This document shows, piece by piece, positions 1-5,617 of a stretch of 14,179 nt of DNA. Position 1 is the first letter of the stretch. Every line of letters begins with the position of its first letter. The DNA is from Prevotella sp. UBA1378 (GTDB lineage Bacteria > Bacteroidota > Bacteroidia > Bacteroidales > Bacteroidaceae): contig DBRC01000075.1 of NCBI GenBank assembly GCA_002305505.1, positions 1 through 14,179 of the forward strand, written 5' to 3'. The position numbers were made by a program, and so were the translations under genes. The notes beneath the pieces are model-generated. The model made no database searches, was not told the DNA's origin, and was given only the letters and a program-made list of their open reading frames with translations.

Positions 1-58
1 TATATTAATAGACACTAGTGAAAACAAGACATAAAAACGATACTGACATACACTGAAG

Positions 59-1408
59 ATGGATATACTTAACGACATTTTGGCCGAAATCAGCGGATTC
101 CTGTGGGGCTGGCCCATGATTACACTGCTGCTCGGCACGCACCTGTACCTCACCGTCCGGCTGAAGTTCCCACAACGCAAGATTTTCACCGCCATACACC
201 TGTCCGTAAAGCGCGACAAGGAGGCGGCCGGCGACGTGTCGCAATTCGGGTCGCTGGCCACCGCACTGGCAGCCACCATCGGCACCGGCAATATAATAGG
301 CGTGGCCACGGCGATAGCCTTGGGTGGGCCGGGCGCCGTGCTCTGGTGCTGGCTCACCGGTGTCTTCGGCATATCTACCAAATACGCCGAGGGACTGCTC
401 GCCATCAAGTACAGGGTAAAGACACCCGACGGGAAGATGCTCGGCGGACCGATGTATGCACTGGAAAGCGGACTGGGCTGGCGGTGGATGGCCATACTGT
501 TCGCCGCATTCACGGCATGCGCCTCTTTCGGCATCGGCAATACGGTACAGGCCAATGCCATAGCTACCCTCGCCCACGAGACTTATCACATCCCGCCCTA
601 CGTCAGCGGAACGGTTATCTGCGCCCTCACGGCAACCGTCATCTTGGGCGGCGTAAAAAGCATTGCCCGCGTATGCAGCATGCTGGTGCCGTTCATGGCG
701 TTTTTCTATATAATGGGGTGCATCGCAATTCTATTCATTAATGCACAGTACCTGTGGCCGGCCGTCAAGCTCATCGCCACGTCGGCTTTCGACCCGCAAG
801 CCGTGGGCGGCGGCTTCGCAGGCTCTTCGGTCATGATGGCGGCACGCTACGGCATCGCCCGGGGACTGTTCTCCAACGAGTCGGGCCTGGGCTCGGCACC
901 TATCGTCGCGGCGGCAGCGCAGACGCGCAACCCCGTGCGGCAGGCACTGGTGTCATCGAGCGGCACGTTCTGGGACACGGTGGTCATCTGCGCCATGACC
1001 GGACTGGTCATCGTGAGCAGCGTACTGGCCTATCCTGACATCGACTTCGCCAACGGGGCCACGCTCACTAAAGACGCCTTCAGCAAGATACCACTCATCG
1101 GCACGCCGCTGCTCACCTTCGGGCTGCTCACTTTTGCTTTCAGCACAATACTGGGATGGTGTTATTACGGAGAACGCGCCGTGGAATATCTAAAGGGGAA
1201 GCGCTGGGTGATGGTTTACCGCATCGCGTATATCGCAGCCCTCTTCGCCGGCAGCATCGTCAACCTGAGCATCGTATGGAACCTGGCCGACTGCATGAAT
1301 GCGCTCATGGCCATCCCCAACCTGCTGTCACTGCTCTTCCTCAGCGGCGTCATCGTGCACGAGACGCGGAAATACTTATGGCGCGGGCGGCTCGACGAAT
1401 ACAGCTGA
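59..1408 (+). CDS. AGCS-family sodium:alanine/glycine symporter
   Basis: Predicted inner-membrane symporter that takes up a small neutral amino acid (alanine or glycine in characterised members) with Na+. The 449-residue length fits the alanine or glycine:cation symporter family. The family signature is near residues 70-95 (ATIGTGNIIGVATAIALGG), and a second conserved block reads ARGLFSNESGLGSAPIVAAA around residues 267-288. About ten hydrophobic segments run along the protein. The ATG at 59 gives the usual N-terminus, a short hydrophilic start followed by WGWPMITLLLGTHLYLTVRL; only a weak purine stretch (GAAG) precedes it. The promoter is cut off or lies in the first 58 bases, where I see no clear TAnnTTTG box. 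The gene is monocistronic and converges on the kinase-like gene; a palindrome array starts 16 bases after its stop. Family is certain, the exact substrate is not. Confidence 0.95.
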   Translation: MDILNDILAEISGFLWGWPMITLLLGTHLYLTVRLKFPQRKIFTAIHLSVKRDKEAAGDVSQFGSLATALAATIGTGNIIGVATAIALGGPGAVLWCWLTGVFGISTKYAEGLLAIKYRVKTPDGKMLGGPMYALESGLGWRWMAILFAAFTACASFGIGNTVQANAIATLAHETYHIPPYVSGTVICALTATVILGGVKSIARVCSMLVPFMAFFYIMGCIAILFINAQYLWPAVKLIATSAFDPQAVGGGFAGSSVMMAARYGIARGLFSNESGLGSAPIVAAAAQTRNPVRQALVSSSGTFWDTVVICAMTGLVIVSSVLAYPDIDFANGATLTKDAFSKIPLIGTPLLTFGLLTFAFSTILGWCYYGERAVEYLKGKRWVMVYRIAYIAALFAGSIVNLSIVWNLADCMNALMAIPNLLSLLFLSGVIVHETRKYLWRGRLDEYS

Positions 1409-1424
1409 CAACATTCGGGAACAG

Positions 1425-1506
1425 TACAAGGTGCTTGTAGCCTCCGTACAAGCACCTTGTAGCCCGACTACAAGCACCGTGTAGCAAGCGTACAAGATGC
1501 TTGTAC
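1425..1506. repeat. Four-unit palindrome array with 22-bp pitch
   Basis: Four 16-base units start at 1425, 1447, 1469 and 1491, exactly 22 bases apart, with 6-base variable spacers. Each has the form TACAAG-NNN-CTTGTA: unit 1 TACAAGGTGCTTGTAG, unit 2 TACAAGCACCTTGTAG, unit 3 TACAAGCACCGTGTAG, unit 4 TACAAGATGCTTGTAC. Each unit is nearly palindromic. Units 1 and 2 are also exact reverse complements over 15 bases, so the RNA could fold as a 15-bp stem with a 7-base loop; units 3 and 4 pair with two mismatches and are followed by a short T run. The array begins 16 bases after the symporter stop. It could act as a 3' mRNA structure or terminator, or as a binding array for a dimeric protein. Confidence 0.85.
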
Positions 1507-1511
1507 GTTTT

Positions 1512-1582
1512 GGATTAAGGATTAAGGATTATGGATTAAGGTGTAATACTACAATCTGTTAATCCGTTAATTTGTCAATCCG
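1512..1582. repeat. Dispersed GGATTA hairpin element, degenerate copy 1
   Basis: The left arm is made of heptamers GGATTAA (1512, 1519), GGATTAT (1526) and GGATTAA (1533). The core GTGTAATACT is at 1541-1550, and the right arm carries complementary TTAATCC (1559-1565), TTAATTTG (1567-1574) and TCAATCC (1575-1581). Its layout matches the better-preserved copies at 3423 and 7685: left repeats, a TAATACT core, then inverse repeats. The right arm overlaps the last codons and the TAA stop of the kinase-like gene. It lies between two convergent genes. Confidence 0.6.
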
Positions 1583-2358
1583 TTTTTCACCGGCAGAATC
1601 AGCAGGAAACGCGTACCGCCCGTATAATGCTCATCCAAATGGATGATGCCCCCCAGTTTCATGGCCATCTTCTGGGCAATGCTCAAGTCCAGTTCGGCCT
1701 CGTCGTTCATGTCGCCGGGATTCTCAAACCAGTTGAAAAGACAGTTCCTGCGGTTTTCGGGTATACCCCCTCCCGTGTCCTGCACATAGATAGTCAGTTT
1801 ATCCGGATTGTCCTTACAATTGCATCCCACGGCTATTTCGCCCTTTTTCGTAAACCGGCACGCGTTCATAATGAGCTTGTTCAGTATCAGTTCTACGACA
1901 TGACGGTCGGACTTTATGAAAAACTCATCGCTCAACTCGCGCCTGAATACCAGCTTCACACCGTCGGCAACGCTTTTATTGGTCACGTGCGAGTCGATAC
2001 ACCGGCAGCACAACCGGTTGGGACTGATGCTTTCGTCCTGCAGTGCATGACCATTGCCTGCGTTCGAAAACACCATTACCTCGTCCAGCAGCGTAGCAAT
2101 GAGGTTGGCGCTGAAGTTCAACTGGTCCGAAATTGTTTTCTTCTCGTTCTTCGAAAGATAGAGGTCGTCCTTGGAAATAAGTTCGGCCAAACCGCCCACC
2201 ACCTGTAAAGGCGTGCGTATCTCATTGCTGATATTCCGCAAGAAAGCCGTCTTCATCTGATTTGCCTTTCTCACTTCGGACAGGGACACGGAGAGCCTCC
2301 TTATCGTCAGTATACAAAAAAGGCAAATAATAACCAATAAAATCATTACCGCTGCCAT
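1567..2358 (-). CDS. Degenerate sensor-histidine-kinase-like protein (probable pseudokinase)
   Basis: A 263-residue protein with one N-terminal membrane segment (about residues 3-19), no periplasmic sensor, a DHp-like helix and a HATPase_c-like domain. The H-box reads FLRNISNEIRTPLQ (residues 39-52): Asn45 (codon AAT) occupies the place of the phospho-accepting His. The N-box is recognisable (LNKLIMNACRFTKKG, about 159-173), as is G1 (DTGGGIP, 194-200). The G2 box, normally GxGLGLS, is EAELDLS (220-226) with no glycine. The protein therefore probably cannot autophosphorylate, although it may still bind nucleotide or other kinases. No response regulator gene is adjacent. The start is the first ATG after an in-frame stop, about 43 bases below the predicted transcription start. 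The tail KNGLTN is encoded inside a repeat element. The frame is intact, so this is a degenerate family member rather than an obvious pseudogene. Confidence 0.85.
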   Translation of the reverse strand: MAAVMILLVIICLFCILTIRRLSVSLSEVRKANQMKTAFLRNISNEIRTPLQVVGGLAELISKDDLYLSKNEKKTISDQLNFSANLIATLLDEVMVFSNAGNGHALQDESISPNRLCCRCIDSHVTNKSVADGVKLVFRRELSDEFFIKSDRHVVELILNKLIMNACRFTKKGEIAVGCNCKDNPDKLTIYVQDTGGGIPENRRNCLFNWFENPGDMNDEAELDLSIAQKMAMKLGGIIHLDEHYTGGTRFLLILPVKNGLTN

Positions 2359-2403
2359 ACAAAAATTGCTATACCTTTTTCTACATAATAATCATTCGGA
2401 AGC

Positions 2404-2434
2404 CAAATATAGATATTTTTTTGATTCGAACAAA
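2404..2434 (-). promoter_or_regulatory. Bacteroidetes-type promoter of the kinase-like gene
   Basis: Read on the minus strand, TTTG (2434-2431) is followed after exactly 19 bases by TATATTTG (2411-2404), matching the TTTG / TAnnTTTG consensus of Bacteroidetes primary sigma factor promoters. Transcription should start near 2401, giving a leader of about 43 bases before the ATG at 2358. It lies in the AT-rich gap after trmO, so the kinase-like gene can be transcribed independently. Confidence 0.75.
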
Positions 2435-2464
2435 ATATTTAGCACACTTTTTGCGAAAAAACGG

Positions 2465-3133
2465 TTATAACTTGACCAACTCCGTTACGGTGAGTACATC
2501 GCCCACCACTTTAAACCGCACATCCCATCCGCCAAAGGGCATTCCGTAAACGCGCCCGGGGTCGTCATGATAATGCGGCCGAGGATCCAGTTCTAACACC
2601 TGTTTCAGGCTTTTCAGCTCACCGGCCGGAAACAAGCAGGCCAGCACCTCATCCATTTCTACCCGCAACCGCGCCCAGCCGGACTTATCGGTAAAGCCGC
2701 AGCGCACCCCTGCATGGCAGTCGGCATACTCTACGTAAGGCTTGATGTCGTAAACAGGCGTTCCGTCCATCAAGTCGGCCCCGGCCACTTCTATCACCAT
2801 GCGTCCGGTATCCACTTTCACGATGCGCACCGACGACAGCCCGAGGTTGTTGGGCCGGAAAGGCGAGCGCGTGGCCCATACCCCCATCTGCCGGTTGCCG
2901 CCCAGCCGCGGGGGGCGCACCGTGGGATGCTTAGGAACTGATACATGCGCCGAGAATCCCCATATCAGCCAGAGGAAATCGAAGCCGTCGAGGCCGCGCA
3001 ACGCTTCGGGCTGCCTGAACCGAGGTTCGAAAACGATTTCCCCGCGCAGCCCGCCCACCAGTCCGCTCTGCCTCGGGACGCCGAACTTCGACATAAACGG
3101 CGAGCGGAAAAATGCTATTGGTTCGATTATCAT
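2465..3133 (-). CDS. trmO: tRNA (N6-threonylcarbamoyladenosine(37)-N6)-methyltransferase TrmO
   Basis: Predicted SAM-dependent enzyme of the TrmO/YaeB/TsaA family, which methylates t6A37 to m6t6A in tRNAs reading ACY codons. The 222 residues follow the family from end to end: N-terminal PIAFFRSPFMSKFGVPRQSG (5-24), then RPPRLGGNRQMGVWATRSPF (73-92) and RPNNLGLS (93-100), which together form the SAM-binding core. DGTPVYDIKPY follows (123-133), and a C-terminal LDPRPHYHDD (182-191) corresponds to the DPRP-Y motif of the family. The start is set by the conserved N-terminus; the next Met (14) would remove conserved residues. A promoter box ends only five bases before this ATG, implying a nearly leaderless mRNA. 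The gene is probably monocistronic, with the kinase-like gene downstream having its own promoter. I recognise this family with high certainty; tRNA specificity is inferred from it. Confidence 0.95.
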   Translation of the reverse strand: MIIEPIAFFRSPFMSKFGVPRQSGLVGGLRGEIVFEPRFRQPEALRGLDGFDFLWLIWGFSAHVSVPKHPTVRPPRLGGNRQMGVWATRSPFRPNNLGLSSVRIVKVDTGRMVIEVAGADLMDGTPVYDIKPYVEYADCHAGVRCGFTDKSGWARLRVEMDEVLACLFPAGELKSLKQVLELDPRPHYHDDPGRVYGMPFGGWDVRFKVVGDVLTVTELVKL

Positions 3134-3138
3134 GACTG

Positions 3139-3146
3139 CAAAGTTA
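3139..3146 (-). promoter_or_regulatory. -7 box of trmO, almost abutting the start codon
   Basis: The minus strand reads TAACTTTGCAGTCATG: TAACTTTG (3146-3139) fits TAnnTTTG and is followed by CAG, as at four other boxes in this window. The trmO ATG begins at 3133, only five bases after the box, so the 5' leader would be about 0-5 bases. No good TTTG lies 19-21 bases upstream, so the -33 element is weak or absent. Confidence 0.55.
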
Positions 3147-3186
3147 ATAAAAATCTGCCATTACAGTATGATTTACAATGTTTTTA

Positions 3187-3219
3187 CTTGCATAAAACAA
3201 CCTAATTTCCCTAAATTTG
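3187..3219 (+). promoter_or_regulatory. Plus-strand promoter with no recognised gene downstream
   Basis: CTTG (3187-3190) is followed after 21 bases by TAAATTTG (3212-3219), continued as CAG. The -7 box is a perfect TAnnTTTG match, and the -33 box has one mismatch to TTTG. Transcription would start near 3222 and run away from trmO toward the 3' end of mrp. No plus-strand gene of normal size follows anywhere in the window. Confidence 0.6.
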
Positions 3220-3221
3220 CA

Positions 3222-3422
3222 GCGTTCAAACCCTGCTTGCCGACCGTGGATCTCCTGCTGGGATACCACCCGACCGGTGGCAGATGTCCAACCAACTACA
3301 GAAAAACTGATTACAGAAAAAAAGTGAAAAAGCCTGTTTCGCTGCATCTATTGCACAATAAACCTATAAGAACAGCCCTGCTCATCGGTATTCGAGAATA
3401 AAATAACACATCCACGCCTTTC
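3222..3422 (+). ncRNA. Candidate small RNA or tiny-peptide transcript
   Basis: This is the stretch between the orphan promoter's predicted start and hairpin element copy 2. The first part is more GC-rich than its surroundings and can fold, for example CCACC-CGACC-GGTGG at 3266-3280. Two tiny frames exist: ATG at 3284 (8 residues, MSNQLQKN) and GTG at 3324 (25 residues, ending at 3401, basic then hydrophobic). Neither has a convincing ribosome binding site. I cannot match this to a known RNA family; the call rests on the promoter and on the absence of any other gene for it. Confidence 0.3.
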
Positions 3423-3497
3423 GATTACAGATTACAGTTTAATACTTCTGTGGTGTACATTCTTTACTATTAAGCCGTAACCTGTAATCCCTAATCC
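3423..3497. repeat. Dispersed GGATTA hairpin element, copy 2
   Basis: The arms 3423-3444 and 3468-3489 are reverse complements over 22 bases with three mismatches and enclose a 23-base loop. CTAATCC at 3491-3497 extends the right arm. The core TTTAATACTTCTGTGG (3438-3453) matches the core of copy 3 (7716-7731) at 15 of 16 positions, so the two are homologous and not merely both AT-rich. It lies six bases beyond the mrp stop codon, between mrp and the plus-strand orphan transcript. Confidence 0.85.
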
Positions 3498-3503
3498 AAA
3501 GCA

Positions 3504-4604
3504 TCAGCTTTTCACCTCCACAATCTTCGTGGGCTGTTGCTCCTTGTTCCGGCGGTTAACGACCGTCACGACGGCTTGTGCCAGATTGAGGAAAGCCTGC
3601 CCGGTCATGGTATCGGCCTTGACGGCAGCCGGTTCGCCCTCGTCGCCTCCCTCGCGGATGCTCTGCACCAACGGTATCTGAGCCAAGAGCGGCGTGCCCA
3701 TCTCTTTAGCCAGGTGCTTGCAGCCGTCTTTGCCGAAGATGTAATACTTATTCTCAGGCAACTCGGCCGGCGTAAACCATGCCATGTTCTCCACCAGTCC
3801 GAGAATCGGCACGTTCACTTTCTCGTTGCGGTACATATCAATGCCCTTGCGCGCATCGGCCAGTGCCACGCTCTGCGGCGTGCTGACAATGACGGCACCC
3901 GTGATGGCCAGCGTTTGCAGCAGCGTAAGGTGTATATCGCTTGTGCCGGGGGGAGTATCGAGGATAAAATAGTCGAGCTCGCCCCAGTTGGCATCGGCGA
4001 TGAGCTGCTTCAAGGCACTCGTGGCCATGCCGCCGCGCCACAGCGTAGCCGTATCGGGATTCACAAAGAAGCCTATGCTTAGCAGTTTCACACCGTATTT
4101 CCCAATGGGTTCTATCAAGTCGCGCCCGTCTACATTGACGGCATGTGGCCGAGCATCTTCTACGTGGAACATCTTGGGCATCGACGGCCCGAAGATGTCG
4201 GCGTCCAACAATCCTACCTTATAGCCGAGACGTGCCAACGAGATAGCCAGATTGGCCGATACGGTCGACTTGCCTACCCCACCCTTTCCCGAACTCACGG
4301 CAATGATATTCTTCACCTGCGGCAGGAGCTTGCCTACCTCCGGGCGCGGCTTCGACTTAAATTCCGTTTCGATGCTTACCTCCACGTCTTTCGATATATG
4401 ATAATGAATGGCAGCCTCTGCCGCTTTGACGGTCGATTTGAGGAACGGGTCGGTTTCACGCGGAAACAGCAGCACGATGTGCACTTTCATTCCGTTGATA
4501 CTCGGCGTGTCGGCCACCATTTCGCTCTCTACTATATTCTTTTTCGTCCCGGGATACGTTACCGTAGCCAAGGCGTCCATGATGAGTTTGGGATATAGAG
4601 TCAT
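3504..4604 (-). CDS. Mrp/NBP35-family P-loop iron-sulfur carrier (ApbC-like)
   Basis: Predicted cytoplasmic ATPase of the Mrp/ApbC family, which moves assembled [Fe-S] clusters to apo-proteins. Residues 1-90 form a MIP18/DUF59-type domain. The deviant Walker A SSGKGGVGKST (104-114), LLDADIFGPSMP (132-143) and DTPPGTSD (217-224) define the ATPase domain. The usual CxxC pair that holds the cluster between two subunits is absent: the segment reads ENMAWFTPAELPENKYYIFG (252-271), and Cys275 is the only cysteine in 366 residues. The same replacement is, as I recall, common in Bacteroidetes, so it is probably a lineage trait. The start gives a normal-length N-terminal domain. trmB is 124 bases upstream on the same strand, possibly co-transcribed. 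The gene ends against hairpin element copy 2. Family is certain; a cluster-carrier role without CxxC is uncertain. Confidence 0.92.
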   Translation of the reverse strand: MTLYPKLIMDALATVTYPGTKKNIVESEMVADTPSINGMKVHIVLLFPRETDPFLKSTVKAAEAAIHYHISKDVEVSIETEFKSKPRPEVGKLLPQVKNIIAVSSGKGGVGKSTVSANLAISLARLGYKVGLLDADIFGPSMPKMFHVEDARPHAVNVDGRDLIEPIGKYGVKLLSIGFFVNPDTATLWRGGMATSALKQLIADANWGELDYFILDTPPGTSDIHLTLLQTLAITGAVIVSTPQSVALADARKGIDMYRNEKVNVPILGLVENMAWFTPAELPENKYYIFGKDGCKHLAKEMGTPLLAQIPLVQSIREGGDEGEPAAVKADTMTGQAFLNLAQAVVTVVNRRNKEQQPTKIVEVKS

Positions 4605-4728
4605 ATCGTTATGTTTTTTCTGATAATTAGCAAATATCGTGCCTACTTTTCAAACGCCACGGCGGCAGTCGGCACTGCGGGGACAAGCCATGCCAGCCAT
4701 AACGCGCAGCTCCGTCTCCGGCCTGCTT

Positions 4729-5499
4729 TCACCGTGCGGCCTGGAGCCCGCTGCGCTTGGTGCGGCGGAAGCTGCGGTAATCGTCCAGCTCTATTTCCAC
4801 GTTGGGCTCGGCAAGCGTGCCGTTGCGCGGCAGGTTGAACTTCATGTACTTGATGTTCAGGCCGCGTTCTATCCATTGTGCCTCATAGTAGGTCTGGATA
4901 GAGAGGATGGCCTGCGTCTGCCCGTCGAATCCCTCTGTATGGTAAAGGTCGTCCGTACGGAAAAGCATGGGGAGACTGTTGTGTTCCACCATATACGAAG
5001 TATAGGTGAAGAGGAAGTTCGAGTCGGTTTTCAGGTGGATGATGCCGCCGTCTACGAGGAAGCGGCGGTAGCGGTTCATGAAGTGCGTGCTCGTCAGCCG
5101 TTTCCTGGGGTTCTTCATCTGCGGGTCGCTGAATGTCAGCCATATCTCCCCCACTTCGTCCTCCTCGAAAAAGCGGTCGATGATTTCGATGTTCGTACGC
5201 AGGAACGCCACGTTCCCCAGCCCTTGCTCCAGCGCCTCTTTAGCTCCTTTGTGCATGCGTGCCCCTTTGATGTCCACCCCGATGAAATTGACGTCAGGGA
5301 ACAGTTTGGCCAGTCCTACGGTATATTCGCCCTTGCCGCATCCGAGTTCGAGCACGATAGGGTTCCGGTTATGGAAATACTGTTCGTGCCAGTGGCCCTT
5401 CATTTCGAAAGGAATGTCGGCGATGACGGAATAAGGATATTGGAATACGTTCTTGAACGTCTCCATTTCTGCGAATTTCTGTAACTTACCTTTGCTCAT
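4729..5499 (-). CDS. trmB: tRNA (guanine(46)-N7)-methyltransferase TrmB
   Basis: Predicted SAM-dependent enzyme that makes m7G46 in the tRNA variable loop. From the chosen ATG at 5499 it has 256 residues: the SAM-binding motif I is VLELGCGKGEYTVGLA (49-64), followed by FIGVDIKGARMHKGA (72-86) and IWLTFSDPQMKNPRKRLTS (119-137), the Bacteroidetes form of the TFPDPWPKKRH motif. The C-terminal part contains HTEGFDGQ and ends with a basic stretch (RSFRRTKRSG). A longer frame reaches 5601, but its extra 34 residues do not resemble the family and would read through the promoter box at 5518-5525. The chosen start is preceded by the purine-rich AAGAGAAGACA. mrp follows on the same strand. Confidence 0.95.
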   Translation of the reverse strand: MSKGKLQKFAEMETFKNVFQYPYSVIADIPFEMKGHWHEQYFHNRNPIVLELGCGKGEYTVGLAKLFPDVNFIGVDIKGARMHKGAKEALEQGLGNVAFLRTNIEIIDRFFEEDEVGEIWLTFSDPQMKNPRKRLTSTHFMNRYRRFLVDGGIIHLKTDSNFLFTYTSYMVEHNSLPMLFRTDDLYHTEGFDGQTQAILSIQTYYEAQWIERGLNIKYMKFNLPRNGTLAEPNVEIELDDYRSFRRTKRSGLQAAR

Positions 5500-5517
5500 T
5501 GTCTTCTCTTTTGCCTG

Positions 5518-5525
5518 CAAATTTA
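5518..5525 (-). promoter_or_regulatory. -7 promoter box of trmB
   Basis: TAAATTTG on the minus strand, followed by CAGG, is a perfect TAnnTTTG match about 16 bases of leader before the trmB ATG at 5499. A good TTTG is not visible at the expected distance upstream. It supports the shorter trmB start, because the longer frame would begin upstream of the predicted transcription start. Confidence 0.6.
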
Positions 5526-5617
5526 GGTATTTTTTCCCGATTACAGGCCGGCGGGAGCGAAAAACGAAGTATTTTCCGCCGAATTGGGGAGAATGGTGCA
5601 TGGACAGGCCGCCTTAC

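Larger units (their letters stand above)
3134..3503. other. 370-bp trmO-mrp intergenic region with divergent promoters
   Basis: No protein family is encoded here. From left to right it holds the trmO -7 box (minus strand), an AT-rich spacer, an outward-facing plus-strand promoter (3187-3219), a more GC-rich structured stretch (about 3226-3290), an A-rich stretch, and hairpin element copy 2 (3423-3497) ending six bases from the mrp stop. Confidence 0.8.

Noticed and set aside
1425..1506. CRISPR array
   Set aside because: Spacers are only six bases and the units are palindromes; no cas genes are present.
1627..2208. Plus-strand frame over the kinase-like gene
   Set aside because: Antisense to a gene with clear HATPase motifs; no family resemblance.
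3144..3347. Minus-strand 67-codon frame upstream of trmO
   Set aside because: It reads through the trmO promoter box and the antisense of the orphan promoter, has no ribosome binding site and no recognisable motif.
4605..4728. Terminator or small gene between trmB and mrp
   Set aside because: GC-rich but without a stem followed by a T run, and the overlapping frames extend out of frame into trmB. An imperfect GATATTTG near 4640 might be a weak mrp promoter but lacks a -33 box.
4639..5484. Plus-strand 281-codon open frame over trmB
   Set aside because: Antisense to the clear trmB gene; composition is typical of a reverse-strand shadow.
5500..5601. Longer trmB start at 5601
   Set aside because: The extra 34 residues do not look like TrmB and lie across the predicted promoter; ATG at 5499 gives the normal N-terminus.
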